NCBI RefSeq assembly: GCF_020509005.1
Contig: NC_063013.1
Coordinates: 6,510,001-6,574,000, forward strand
Direction: 5' to 3'
DNA: 64,000 nt
From: Fulvia fulva
Lineage: Eukaryota; Ascomycota; Dothideomycetes; Mycosphaerellales; Mycosphaerellaceae
In this document: one piece after another, positions 52,542 to 63,916 of the stretch
Layout: every line of letters begins with the position of its first letter
Position numbering within the stretch: the stretch's first letter is position 1
Made by a program: the position numbers and the translations under genes
The notes under the pieces: model-generated
What the model saw: the letters and a program-made list of their open reading frames with translations, nothing else
Told to the model about the DNA's origin: nothing
Databases searched by the model: none

Positions 52542-53176
52542 TTACTGCTGACTTTGGGTTACATCGCTCGATACAATAAAATCGCGCTGGGTTCTAAGTC
52601 GATGGATACGCTTTCCGGACGTCGGGAGTCAGGAGAAGCAAGAGCTAATGCCCGTGCTATCGAGCTTGACGGCAAAATCGGAGAAGGATGCAAGCTGATA
52701 TGAACACGGACAGAGCTTGAGAAGCCACCCCACGGCGAAGATCCAAAGGCAAAGCTGGCACAGATTTCGCCTCAGCGATATGAAGTCGAAAGCTCCCGAT
52801 GACATGTGGTTTGCTCAGGCATTTCCTGCCAAGGTATCTGTGACCAGCAGTAACGCTTAGTTCGGCCAGGCTTGTGGGCAGATCATCGTGCATGCTAAAG
52901 TCAAGTCTTATGATCGATCATCAATCGACTGGTGGCTCGCTCCTCGTCTAAAGGGCTATCTGCTTTGTTGCCCTTCTGCACGACCGCTGGTTGCTGTTTG
53001 TCCTGGATGCCACGTCCTATAACGCATCTATCACTACAGCCAAGTATGTTGACGGTATCAGTCAACGGCTAGAAGTAGAGACTACCTTGCCGGACACTTC
53101 GCGAACCCCGCATACGGAGATACACCCCTATCGCCGCCCTTGAAGTTGACGAGCTTACGAAGACGACATGCCATGA
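52542..53176. other. Gene-poor stretch after repeat copy B
   Basis: 635 bp. The frame after copy B resembles the first codons after copy A (ARTLLTAKDQSLF) but no GH72 sequence follows, so this may be the scar of a lost paralogue. Confidence 0.4.
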
Positions 53177-53662
53177 ATCACTCTTGAGCCAGATACGGTC
53201 ACTCACAATCTTTGGCTCATAGCGTCCTGGTGGAACCTGCTGGTCTTCATTATCAACCCCGTATCATCGGCAGTATGGATGCACTACACCATTCCCTACG
53301 TTCATATGTCGTCTCCGGCGAAAGATCTCTCCTTGTCAGTGAGGATTGCTCTGACCTGGGGATATCCGATGATCACGGTTGTGCTGGTAGCTATCACAAC
53401 CCTGCATATTCCGTCCAAACTCAGCGTCGCGGGCTACGTCCAAAAAGTGACGAAAAGGCGGCTACTGGCTCTCATACTCCAACATGCATGCCTTGGGATT
53501 ATGTGGACATGGTTGCTTGGCTGGGCAAGACGAGACGATCTGACCGTGTTCTGGCAGAACGCGAGGCTGGTGTTAGTGTTAATCATACCTTGGTCATGTA
53601 TGATACTCCTGCTTCTCGGAGAGATCTTGTGGTTCACTGCACGACCCCGGCGTTCGGACTAA
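53177..53662 (+). CDS. Unknown four-helix membrane protein, 3' part
   Basis: An open frame to 53662 codes for four hydrophobic helices: LWLIASWWNLLVFIINPVSS, IALTWGYPMITVVLVAITTL, LLALILQHACLGIMWTWLLG and LVLVLIIPWSCMILLLLGEI. The first helix lies upstream of the only in-frame ATG (53279), so the true start is in an exon further 5' that I cannot find, or the gene is a fragment. The C-terminus is short and basic (FTARPRRSD). No family recognised. The neighbourhood of repeats and relics makes a truncated gene plausible. Confidence 0.4.
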   Translation: MTLEPDTVTHNLWLIASWWNLLVFIINPVSSAVWMHYTIPYVHMSSPAKDLSLSVRIALTWGYPMITVVLVAITTLHIPSKLSVAGYVQKVTKRRLLALILQHACLGIMWTWLLGWARRDDLTVFWQNARLVLVLIIPWSCMILLLLGEILWFTARPRRSD

Positions 53663-54082
53663 ATTGACATATGCGCAACGTGTCTGGTACATTGGTTATG
53701 TGACAGATGGACTGTGAACGTCTGAATCTTCAGCATGAAAAGCACGGGCATCTTGTGGTCGGAGTGCGATTTGATATATAGCAAGAGGACCCTCTCGACT
53801 CTGTGAACGGCAGAGTCACTCCATTCTTTGTCATACAGTCGACGCAAGTTCCAGCAGTGGCAGCAGAGTCTCGCAGTGGCATTACCTAGGTCAAGACGGA
53901 CCGAGGAGTTTCCTGCCTCGCGACCAGGCCACTTTTGCACCAAAGATTGCAGCTGGCAATCATACAAGAAGCCTGTCGACTAGCACATTCACAACGACTG
54001 ACATGGGCAAGTCACAATGTTGGGTGGCTCGTACAAGGATACGTCTGACACGCCTGCACCTTGTACTCAGGCCCAACAACTA
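53663..54082. other. Gene-free flank of the LINE
   Basis: 420 bp between the membrane-protein fragment and the LINE insertion site; nothing recognised. Confidence 0.5.
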
Positions 54083-54093
54083 TATTATATGTC
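54083..54093 (+). repeat. LINE target-site duplication, 5' copy
   Basis: TATTATATGTC, identical to 59085-59095. Confidence 0.85.
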
Positions 54094-54328
54094 GAATTAT
54101 ATAACCCTACCTACTCGACGCGTCGGCTCATCGATCTCTGCGCCAAAACAAGACACATTCGAAAGCTCTCATCAAGGCCATTCCAACGATATACAAAGCA
54201 GGCCACTGCCCCTAGGACTGAGGGAGTTCTACCTCATTCAATCTGGACAGCTTGAAGCTCTCTTCACCCTGTTTCTTCAGCTCCAAACGCCGCGGAGGTG
54301 CCTAGCTACATTAGGCAACTCCTAGGCA

Positions 54329-55606
54329 ATGGCAGCCCAGGCTACGGCACTAACGGCGCCTACGGCCCTACAGGCGAAGCCCCCCCAAGACAACTGGCAG
54401 CAACTTATAGAGGACGCAAAAAGTATGGAAACTAACGATCAGCTCCCTTACCGGTCTCTACAGGTAATGATCACTCAGCTACGCACGGCGCTTGTACTGT
54501 CGTATCACCGAGGGCAACAAGAAATGAGGACGACGTCCCAGGCGATTAGCAAGGCCACCCGGAATCAACACCCCTATAGCTGGGCATCGGTCGCGGCATC
54601 GATACCAGGCCCCCGCTCAACGCACGATGCAGTTACGATCCGCATTGCAGCAAAGGAAGACCAGGCCGAAGTTGCGAAGCTATCGAACAAGGAGCTCGCC
54701 TAACGAATCAACCAACCAGGGGTGGTCGCAGTGAACCAACAGTCTAACGGCACTCTACAGATCTATACTAGCTCTGCTACTGCTAGGAGGCACCTAGAGG
54801 CACAGCCACAGTGGGCATCTAAGGTTGCGGCATCAGCGAAGGTCTCAACGAAACAATTCACGATCCTAGTCTACGACATGCCTAAGGAGTTTGACCCAAC
54901 CAACCAGGGTCACCTACGCGCTCTCTAAGAGGACAACCCGGTCACTCTTAACTCTCCAATCCAGAAGGCGACTTGGCTCCATAGGAAATGGCCAGAAGGC
55001 AAGAAGGCCTCGGCGCTAATAGTATGGCTACAAGACGCGAAAGCGGCGGATCTAGCGATAGAACAAGGCCTGGTCTGGCAATACAGCCTCAACACAGTAG
55101 AAAAGCACTCCTCATCCTTTCGTGTCCTCCAATGCTTCAAATGCCAACAGTATGGACACCAAACCTACACGTGCACAAACAAGCAGGCCTGCTCGAACTG
55201 TGCAAGAGACTATATGTCTAGGGACTGTACATCGACTACGAGACGGTGCGCGAACTGTCCGGGGCACCACCTATCGTATAGTGCGGAATGCCCATAGCGG
55301 AAACTAGCGAAAAACAAGGCAATCACAAACAGAACCGTCGCCCCAAGATTCTACGGCGACCGTGAGGCTAGCCCACACCGGAACCAACTAGCGGCGGTCG
55401 GGCACAAGCGCCCTAGGGCCGAGAACGATGTAAAGGATGCGCAACCTAGGGCGTACGGGAGGCCACGTGCTCTGCTAGCTGCGGCGAGGGAATCTAACCA
55501 GGCCCGGCTCCCCTTTAGTACACAGCCGATAGGCGTAGACCAGGACGCACAGGGCAGTAGGACACAGGACGATACAGAGGAAATGATTGTCGATGCCGAT
55601 GACTAG
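54329..55606 (+). pseudogene. LINE ORF1 (nucleic-acid-binding, zinc knuckles)
   Basis: 426 codons in one frame with stops at 54701, 54926 and 55295. The middle has the conserved ...FTILVYDMPKEFDP... and WLHRKWPEGKKASALIVWL blocks of fungal LINE ORF1 proteins. The C-terminal part has a CCHC knuckle (CFKCQQYGHQTYTC) followed by two Cys-rich motifs (CSNCARDYMSRDC, CANCPGHHLSYSAEC). The second motif has Tyr or Met where His is expected, which a CAT to TAT change could explain. Confidence 0.85.
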
Positions 55607-58600
55607 CCTCGACACGCTTAGCATCATCCAGTATAACGTCAACCATAGCAAGGATATAGTCCAGAACCATTTCCTACACGAGGCGGACCCGCGCGTCCAC
55701 CACGTCCTTGCAATCCAGGAGCTATGGATTAACCCGCACTATAAGAGACCAACGACCTGCAAGTCACCAGGCTACACGACATGCCTACGAGGCGACGGTA
55801 GACCCCGTACGTGCTTCTATGTCAGCAAGGACATACTAGAATCCGACTGGGAGGTAGTGTACTACGCAGACGAAGAAGGCGGGGGCGATATTACCTCCCT
55901 CCACGTGGGTAGCACCTGGATACACAACCTATACATACAACCGCCAGCCTCGAGGTCTAGCCGCGACCTAGGGGTCTGCAGACACCTAGACAGTGCGCTC
56001 AAGAGACAAGGGTGCCACATCGTAGTAGGAGACTTCAACATACACCACCCTTCCTAGGAAAGCCTTATGCAGCCGCACCCTATAGCCGACGAAGTACTCG
56101 ACTTGATGGCGAGCAACGCAATTGCCCTCAATACCCCGAAGGACCTGGGCACCTAGAAGAGAGGGGGACTCCAAGGCACGATCGACCTCTCCTAGATCTT
56201 AGATAGCCACTACCACACGGTAACCTACTGTAGGATCGAACATGAACTCGAGGCGTCGTCAGACCACATGCCAGTCAGGACCTCTATTGCGACACAGATA
56301 CAACGCACACCAGCGGGAACCCCTAAGCCAAACTAGGGAAAGGCCCACTAGGCTAACATCTAGGCGTACCTCGATAACTCTAAGAGGCTAGTCCAGATCG
56401 CGCAGCAGCAATACAACAGTAAAGACGAGATAGACGAAGCAGTCCAGGGGTTGACAGACGAAATAAGAAAAGCGACCTCACTTCACGTTCCGCTTGCCTA
56501 ACCAACGACATGGTCCAAACCATACTGGACGCCGGAGTGCACTGCGGTAGTAAGAGAAGCAAGGAGAGCCCGCCGGGTGTGGACGAGCAGCTATAGCGAG
56601 GAGGCCTGGAACGTATACAGGGAGGCATGCCAACAGAAGAAAGCCATAATACGAAGGGAGAAAGCAGTCGGCTAGAGGGCCACAGTGGAAGAAATCGCCG
56701 GCAAGCCAGAGAGGATGTGAGGGCTAGCGAAATGGGCCCGACAGGACCCTACACAGGGCCCCTCCTTCTCTATCCCAGCGCTACAATCGCCTAGTGGCCC
56801 GGTTAGCGACCCCGAGGCCAAGGCGCGTCTACTGGCTAGCAAGTTCTTCCCGCCCCTAGTCGAGGCTGATCTAAGCGACATAAACAGCTCTACTCCCCTA
56901 GCCCCTAGCATCGCGGTCCAACAGGAGGTGTCCGAGGGAGAAGTTGCCGCTGTGCTAAGGAAGTTGCCGGCGAAGAAAGCCCCGGGGCCGGATGGGATCC
57001 CAAACGAGCTACTAAAGAAGTGTAGAGATCAACTAGCCCTAGCAGTTGCAGCGATCTTCAACGCCTGCCTACAGACCGGGTACCACCCGATAGCTTTTAA
57101 ACAATCGACGACAGTGGTCCTACGCAAGCCGCAGAAGGAAGACTATACGCAGGTAAAGTCGTACCGCCCAATTGCGCTCCTTAACACTCTTAGGAAGGCG
57201 CTTGAGAAGCTGGTTGTAACGAGACTCTCCGAGGCGGCAGAGGAACACTCCCTACTCCCGGACACCTAGATGGGTGCGCGCCCACAGCGATCGACGCTAT
57301 CCGCGATGGAACTTATCACCTCTCAGGTAAAGGCCATCTGGTATAAGAATAGGGACAAGGTGGCTTCCTTACTTAGCCTAGACATATCGGGAGCCTTCGA
57401 CTACGTGTCACACCCGCGGCTACTCTACATCCTAAGGTCGATAGGACTCCCTGAGTGGCTTGTCAACTTCGTACGGTCCTACCTCCAAAACCGTAGTACG
57501 TCGATCCTAGTCGGCCAGTACAGAAGCCTATTTTAAGCAGTCCACACTAGAATCCCGCAAGGCTCAACGCTAGCACCTATTCTGTTCCTCTTCTTTATGG
57601 CGACGCTGCTCCCAGCCCTAGAATCCCAGAACACCGCTGCGAGCGGCTTCGTAGACGACACAAACATCCTAGCGTGGTCTTCCTCGACTAAGGAGAACTG
57701 TAGGCTACTAGAAGAGAAGCACAAGATCTGCGAGGACTGGGCTAGGAGGCACGGGGCTCGGTTTGCCCCAGAAAAGTACAATCTGATACACTTTACGCGC
57801 CGGCCACGGTTCCACAATATGCAAGCTTCTATCCAGATACAGGGGCACACGACTAACCCGGCAAATCAGCTTAGGATCCTCGGACTATGGGTGGACCCGG
57901 CGCTACGGTGGAGGAAGCACGTACAGGCAATATTACGGAAAGCTGAACAGAATATGGCATCATGCTAGAGGCTCACTGCGTCCATATAGGGGGCGGACTT
58001 CCGGCAGTCACGACTTCTATATACGGCTATTGTACGGCCAGTCCTTACCTATGGCAGCCAAGTGTGGTCCTTAGGCGAGAGGGCCTGCCCATCGAAGGGA
58101 CTCGTCGCGCCGCTAGCGAAGATCCAAAACCAATGCCTAAGGAAGGTCACCGGGGCATATAAGTCGACACTAACGAGGATGCTTGAGCACGAGACCGCTA
58201 TACCGCCGATCGACCTATACATCCAGGGACTACGGACCTCCTACTTAGGCAAGTCGGCACAGTACCTAGTACAGAAGGTCATCGCCAGTGCAGTCGCAAG
58301 GGCCCGCGAATTAGTACTAGCGTATAGGGGCATTCGACCCGGAAACGAGCCGAACTACCGGGCAAGGGACGAACAGCTAGCAACACAATGGGAAGGTGAG
58401 AAATCGTTTGTAGAGCAACTATGGAAAGAGAGGTGGAACAACCAGGTTGTAGGGCATAGTGGACGCCCTCAGCCAGCGGGACAACCTAAGGAATAGTCAG
58501 CTACAAAATCCGCGGTCAAGCACCCCCCGAAGCTCATCCACTACCGCCTTACGAGGGCACAGAGTAGCATAGCAACCCAACTGCGAAGCGAACACATCGG

Positions 58601-58910
58601 CCTCTAGGGGTACCTATCATAGAGGAAGGTTCCAGGATACACGAATACTAGCTGCCCCTGCGGCTATCGCTCCCAGAACGTACGGCACGCACTCCTCGTC
58701 TGTCCGAGGTGGTCGCTAGGAAGGGGGGAGTGGATGGCAAAGGCGAGGAACCGGACGATTGGGGCACTTCTTAACAACGCTGAGGACCTACGGCGCATTA
58801 CGAACTAGATACTAGAGAAGGGCTGGCTAGAACAGTACCGCCTAGTAGGAACAGTGCAGGAAGAGAGGACACGACGCAGCGCGACGAGACCGGCTGGGAG
58901 CGGGGGCTAA
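55593..58910 (+). pseudogene. LINE ORF2 (endonuclease / reverse transcriptase)
   Basis: 1106 codons in one frame with 17 internal stops (56055, 56154, 56193, 56334, 56349, 56361, 56499, 56673, 56718, 57267, 57534, 57966, 57987, 58494, 58605, 58620, 58806). The N-terminal APE-type endonuclease has LSIIQYNVNHSKDIV, AIQELWINP and VVGDFNIHHP. The reverse transcriptase has KKAPGPDGIPNELLK, SYRPIALLNTLRKALEK, LLSLDISGAFDYVSH, IPQGSTLAPILF and the active-site box FVDD in place of YADD. The C-terminal CPCGYRSQNVRHALLVCPRW resembles the Cys-His segment seen at the end of Tad1-like ORF2 proteins. Confidence 0.88.
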
Positions 58911-59084
58911 CGGGGTAGTGACATGGACTACGTACGTTTAGAGGGAAAGCTAAACTAGACAAGGAGTAGTCGGGGGCGGGAAGGGTTTTCACCTATTCGG
59001 GTTTCCCTTTGTACATAACAATAGATATATACCTGCATAGGCCGGATAGGGTCCTAGAACAGGGGAATGACAAATCTATCTATC

Positions 59085-59095
59085 TATTATATGTC
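59085..59095 (+). repeat. LINE target-site duplication, 3' copy
   Basis: TATTATATGTC directly after the (atct)n tail; same as 54083-54093. Confidence 0.85.
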
Positions 59096-59574
59096 AGAAG
59101 CAGCAAGTGAGGAGCATGGATGTATTGAATAAATACAGAGACATCCCACATCGTATCCATCGGGTGTGCAAGAATCACACTCTTCGTCGACCGTACAAGG
59201 TGCTAGGCATGTGTTAGCAGTGATATTATCTGGCAAGAAGGTTGAACAAACAGCTTAAGCCTTGTGCCAGCGCAAAGACTGGCAGGGAGGTGGGTGAATG
59301 ATCATCCGCAATATGCTCGGAGGCTAGGCGTGGAGGTACAATGCATAAGACATGTGTTCTTGATGATGTCCGACTGCAAAACGCATTTGTCCATCATGAC
59401 AGTAGGTCACAATGTATACAAAAGGTGAATGCAGGCGGCAGGTAGTGGACTTCGGGTTTGCTATCCCCAGTCGAGGAAGCAGTCGCCCGGAAAAGGGGCA
59501 GACTGGCGGTTGCGCTGCAAGACAATTTCGATTGGTCTGACTGTACATCATAGATTCAATGGCATAGCATGCGG
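59096..59574. other. Intergenic, no gene seen
   Basis: 479 bp between the LINE and the 3' end of the OPT gene. The original neighbour of the 53.7-54.1 kb flank. Confidence 0.5.
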
Positions 59575-61945
59575 CTACAAACAATGGTCAGGGTTGCCAG
59601 AGGGATTTCCCCACCAAGTGGGAAACGGATGGCTCTTCCCACTGGCTCCGAAGACTGCAAAAGACAACACGAAGACGACAATTTGCGATCCACCGTCCAG
59701 GGCAGCGCCGATGAGGTAGTTGTACTTGTTGTAGATGTCTGGCCTTTTCCTTCTGAGCCAGACCTGTGAGAATACGCCGACCGCAATCGTGGACCACACG
59801 AACGATGTATTTCCATAGTAGTACTGTCCGGCGTTGGACGCGATGATTGCGGTGTTCAGAGGCCATCGACTAAGACGAGGAATGAACTTGAGAAGTACCC
59901 AGTGGATCACAGGCACGGCCAGTCCAATAATGAGACCCATTGGGACGATAAGATATTGCCCAGCGGTGCCGTACACTTCCTTAGCAAGCGCCCACGTTAT
60001 CGCCTGGCTGTTGAGACTCTGCATCCAGGCACCGCTCCAGACATTGTCGCCTTGAGGGTCTAGCAGAATCGTCCTTTTTGCGTTGACTATGACGGTCATC
60101 ACGACGTAGTTGAAGGCCGCGCCCAGTAACGTTGCGTAGATCTGCGTCCAGAACATCACGCGAGGTGGTATCTTTGTGTACTGACCAACTTTCAACCAGT
60201 TGGCCAAGTTCACAGCAAGCAGAATGACCTGATGAGACCAGCTGGCGAAGTACAGCCCAGCCAAGGGTTTGCCAGGCTGGACAGCTCCAGCTACCATTTT
60301 CGACAGCTGGTTAGTCGAGACGCCAGTGCCATACAGACCGTAGAGAATGCAGGAGAACGGCGCGATGAACGCACCCAGCAGCAGAGAGACTATGTATGCC
60401 CATGCGGAGAGTGTTGTGTCGCCCTTTAGATTCACAATGAGTCCAGCGAAGAAGCAGAGGACAAACGTTGCGAGATACCACCACATTGGGACCTCCTTGT
60501 ACTTGAGCATAGCCTGGTAGTGCGGGTCGGGCTGTGTCCGGGTGAGTGCTTGTTTCCATGCCTGGACCATGTCTTTGCCGAAGAAGATGACAACATGAGT
60601 GATGAGGGCCCCGATCGCCAGATTTTGGGTGATAAAGCCCCAGACTGTACTCGAAGTGAGGTGCGGCAAGCCGATTTCGCCGAGCTTCTCGTAGTCGATG
60701 GTGCCCTGACTATTGAGGACCGATGTGATGGAGAACTTGGTGCCGTCCGCTTTGTATAGCGAGGTGGACATAAAGGGGAAGGTCTTGGCGTTCCATGCAT
60801 TGCCATAGTATAGGCTAGCCATGACCACATAGAAGATGGCGAATCCAATCCAGGCATTGATCTGCTGCTTCAACGGGTAGCTGAGATACTGGCTTTGGAT
60901 GTACTGCCAGTCCAGCGAGAAGTTGAGAAGACCCATGCCTTCGTTCGAAGAAGCGCCGCCGAAGATAGTCGTGAAGATGGTGCGAGTCTTCTTGGGTGCA
61001 TTCAATGAAGCCAGACAGAACACAGACAAGCCTCCGAACCAGGTGACCATGTAAGCAGGGAAGAACTCCCAGATCGCAGCCAATGCCAGTGCCCAACCAA
61101 ACTTGGCCAGTCGATCACGATTAGCCTTTCGGTCAAGGTGAAGCTTCTGGTAAAGAATGACTTGAGGCAACGTGGACCAGTAGACCATTTCGGCCGGGTA
61201 CACGATCAAGGGACGCAAGACTCCAGCCAGCACAAACCCACATAGAGAGATCGAGAATGTTGCTAGAACAGCCGTTGAGGCCGTGACAGACTTGTTGTAG
61301 AAGAGTCGTTCGACCGCGTAGATGTCCACACCAGAAAGGCCATTGTTCCCGGATGATGCAATGAGCGCGGCGACAACGTGCTCTTTGATACCAAATGGCT
61401 GTCCAAAGTTGAGGAAACGAAAGACAGTTTGTAGCCATCTCCCAGGTACCCGGTCTGGTGAAGGAGTGAAGCGCGCCCAGGCCTCGCCGAAGACGAAGAC
61501 CAGCACTGCAGAACTGTTAGTAGTAATCTGCGCTTTGACCTTATTTCGACTTACACTGCAGAAACACAGCTGATACCTGAATCTGCACTGGCTTGAACTG
61601 GTACAGCATCGTTATGACGCTTGACAGCGCGGTGAAGAGAGAGCCAAGCACCATGGAGCGGAACGTGAATGACGGATCGCCATCGTCTCGAACGTCGACT
61701 AGATATTTCGACACATCGGTGCCTGTGGGTCGTCAGCTGCGCATATCCCAGAGTATCAAGCCACTTCACGTGCCATCTTTGATGATTGGGTGTCCCCTTC
61801 GATACTCAGTGTCGTCTTCGTTAGAGACGGTCCGCTCTTGGTCTTCAGCACTGACGATATCGCTTGTTGGGGGTTTGCCGTCCGAGAGACTCTCGAGAGG
61901 TACAGCTGTGACATCTACACCACTCGATTTAGCACCGTCTGCCAT
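59575..61945 (-). CDS. OPT-family oligopeptide transporter, 756 aa
   Basis: Proton-coupled uptake of small peptides or glutathione-like compounds. Exons 61774-61945, 61555-61722 and 59575-61505 total 2271 nt. The second intron (61506-61554, GTAAGT donor, CTAAC branch) is standard. The first (61723-61773, 51 nt, CTGAC branch) has only a GC donor (gcacgt) if the frame is to be kept; a GT donor two bases further shifts the frame. The protein has the OPT pattern: KYLVDVRDDGDPSFTFRSMVLGSLFTAL near residue 60, FNFGQPFGIKEHVVAALIASSG, a VYPAEMVYWSTLPQVILY block, ASSNEGMGLLNFSLDWQYI, KYKEVPMWWYLATFV, ASWSHQVILL and GQYYYGNTSFVWSTIAVG. About 14 hydrophobic segments. The length is normal for the family. 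Confidence 0.9.
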
Positions 61946-63169
61946 GCCGGAGGCGCCAACACAAGCAATCAAGAAGATGTCAGAAACCGCTTCGGCGGGA
62001 CGGCTCCAGGCCAAGAGATACTTATCTACCAAATAGCTACCTACCTTGCCTTCCTCCAGCTCGAAATGTTGGCCATGGGTTCCCCAGCAGATAAACTGAC
62101 GTGCTCTCACCCATGGATGTCGAATAGCCAAAGTTACATTCGCTTAGCGACTAGCTTTCGAGCTGTACGGCGCCGTGGGAGCCGTAGATCCGTTGGGGTA
62201 TCGCATGGCGATGCTTCTCTAAGGTGGTCGGTCAGTCGAAGGATTAGATGCATATGCGATGATCTTTGATGAGTGAGTGAATGAACGATGCGGGAGAAGG
62301 AGTGGAAAATGTCAGCAAGCGAACGGTGCGAGCCGCCGGGCCGTGCTTTACAGGGGTTGCGACCACTCCTGCCGGATTCTTTACTGATAGACTCTGTACG
62401 TTGTGACCTTTCGATGGCACACGTCGTATTGATCACGCGAGTGTGCCCATCAGGTGGAATGTCGTCAAGATAGTACGATGGCATCAGGGACTGGGCCGTG
62501 GGCTCTCAAGACGAGGGGAGATGTGGAGCGACACCTACTGGCCTTCATACAAGCAGTCACGGATGCTGTCAACTCCTGAATGCAAGATCAAACAGCATGG
62601 CCATGGAACATGATGTCGAGCGACTTCGAATGCTCATCTGGACTTCTCGAGCATACTGAGACTAGAAGCCTGCAAGATTTCGTGGACATGAACGACTGGC
62701 TCTTCTCTTCATGGCCAGAGATGAATCTGGAGAATGTTGATGCTGTTGTGGATATCAACATGGCAACAGGGCAAGCGACAAGTCATGTCACTGTCAGAAT
62801 CACAGGTGCGCCGCCTGGCTTGGTCAGACCGGGCTCAGTCACTTCAAGGTATCAAAGGCGAGCGGGAACGTGGTGGTGCACGAGGATGTTTACCATGGGA
62901 GGACTTGGGTCAGGAGGCATTTGATTGTCTTTGGCATTGATGTCTCGCTGAATCAACGGCAATTCGAAGCAAGTGCTGGAACCAAGGGTGGATCATTGTC
63001 CTCGTCCGGAGCATGAGCCCGACGTTGTGATGCAATCCCTCCACTGCGACGAGGCCACGCACCAACCGAGCCTTCATGACTTTGGGGATCACTCCTCATT
63101 GGCCATCTGTCAGCTTTCTCTTGCAACCGAATCGTTGTGGTCTACACAATCTGCCCTCCGCACACTTCT
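61946..63169. other. Intergenic, no gene seen
   Basis: 1.2 kb upstream of OPT; short frames on both strands overlap and none is recognised. Confidence 0.5.
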
Positions 63170-63916
63170 CTATGACACAAAGGTTCTCCCCATTCTTGCC
63201 GTCAATATGCCAACCATTTCCCGGGTCCGCTGGAGCTGCAATTCTCTCTCATCGGCATCTATCAGCCCATAGCTGCCCTCGCCAAGCTTAGGCGTCGATC
63301 TCCTCACCAGTCCCTCCTCATCATCAAAGGCCTGAGACAACGCTTGACGGGCTGTGCTATGATCGCGGAACGTAAGCGCCAAGACAGGATTGACGAAGAA
63401 GTCCTTCTTACGGCGTTTTACGTGAGACCAGTTGCACCTCAAATGCACTTCCGGGGCAGCACAAGTGCCCGAGAAGAGAAAGCGCAGCTCCGTCATGACT
63501 CGCACGACCGCCGCTTCAACCCAGTCCTCGGAATGGTGCCATGCCACCCATCCACTGAGGACGACTGTGACCTTCCCAATGTGACGCGCAGAATCGCCCA
63601 GAGATAGCAGCCAACCGCCGATGGCAATGCGTGTAGAGAACATAGCCTTCGCTACGTGCTTCTCATCCCCATTCAAGATATCAGTCTTGATCTCGAAGCG
63701 ATTCTCGGCAAAGAAGATGGACAGTCCTTCCTCGCGGACTTGCTTGCGGGTGGAGGGTAAGTCGAGCGCATTCTTGACATTGCGTTTGCTTCCCGAGTCG
63801 ATGAACTTGTTCATGCCGGTAGAATCCAGCTTGACAGGGTCATGCTGGATCAGAGCGAGACGATAGATCCGGTTGCGCAGCTCTCCTGGAAGCCTGCGCA
63901 GTGGTGATTTGTCCAT
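63170..63916 (-). CDS. Hypothetical protein with an F-box-like N-terminus, 248 aa
   Basis: The start at 63916 (MDKSPLRRLPGELRNRIYRLAL) is the first ATG; the frame is open to the window edge, so an upstream exon is possible. The LPGELRNRIY segment is common to a large group of fungal proteins with a degenerate F-box-like motif (LPxELRNxIYxLxL). It is followed by ALDLPSTRKQVREEGLSIFFAENRFEI, which fits the same group (leading to a buried strand after a helix). The remaining part has no recognised domain. Function unknown; substrate recognition for ubiquitin ligases is possible but not shown. Confidence 0.65.
   Translation of the reverse strand: MDKSPLRRLPGELRNRIYRLALIQHDPVKLDSTGMNKFIDSGSKRNVKNALDLPSTRKQVREEGLSIFFAENRFEIKTDILNGDEKHVAKAMFSTRIAIGGWLLSLGDSARHIGKVTVVLSGWVAWHHSEDWVEAAVVRVMTELRFLFSGTCAAPEVHLRCNWSHVKRRKKDFFVNPVLALTFRDHSTARQALSQAFDDEEGLVRRSTPKLGEGSYGLIDADERELQLQRTREMVGILTARMGRTFVS

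Larger units (their letters stand above)
54094..59084 (+). mobile_element. Full-length LINE (non-LTR) retrotransposon, Tad1/I-like, RIP-damaged
   Basis: About 5.0 kb flanked by 11-bp target-site duplications. Layout: 5' UTR (54094-54328), ORF1 with zinc knuckles (54329-55606), ORF2 with endonuclease, reverse transcriptase and a C-terminal Cys/His region (55593-58910), a 3' UTR and a short (atct)n tail at 59075-59084. ORF1 and ORF2 overlap by 14 bp. Both frames are kept over their whole length with no indel, but contain 3 and 17 stop codons. Nearly all are TAG or TAA where Trp or Gln is expected (TGG or CAG/CAA changed by CpA to TpA on one or the other strand). This is what RIP does. The element is therefore dead but complete. 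Assignment to the Tad1 group is by resemblance. Confidence 0.92.

Noticed and set aside
54329..58910. UAG recoded as a sense codon in the LINE
   Set aside because: Stops sit where Trp as well as Gln is expected, and TAA and TGA also occur. One reassignment cannot explain both amino acids, whereas CpA to TpA mutation does. Host genes in the window end normally at TAG.
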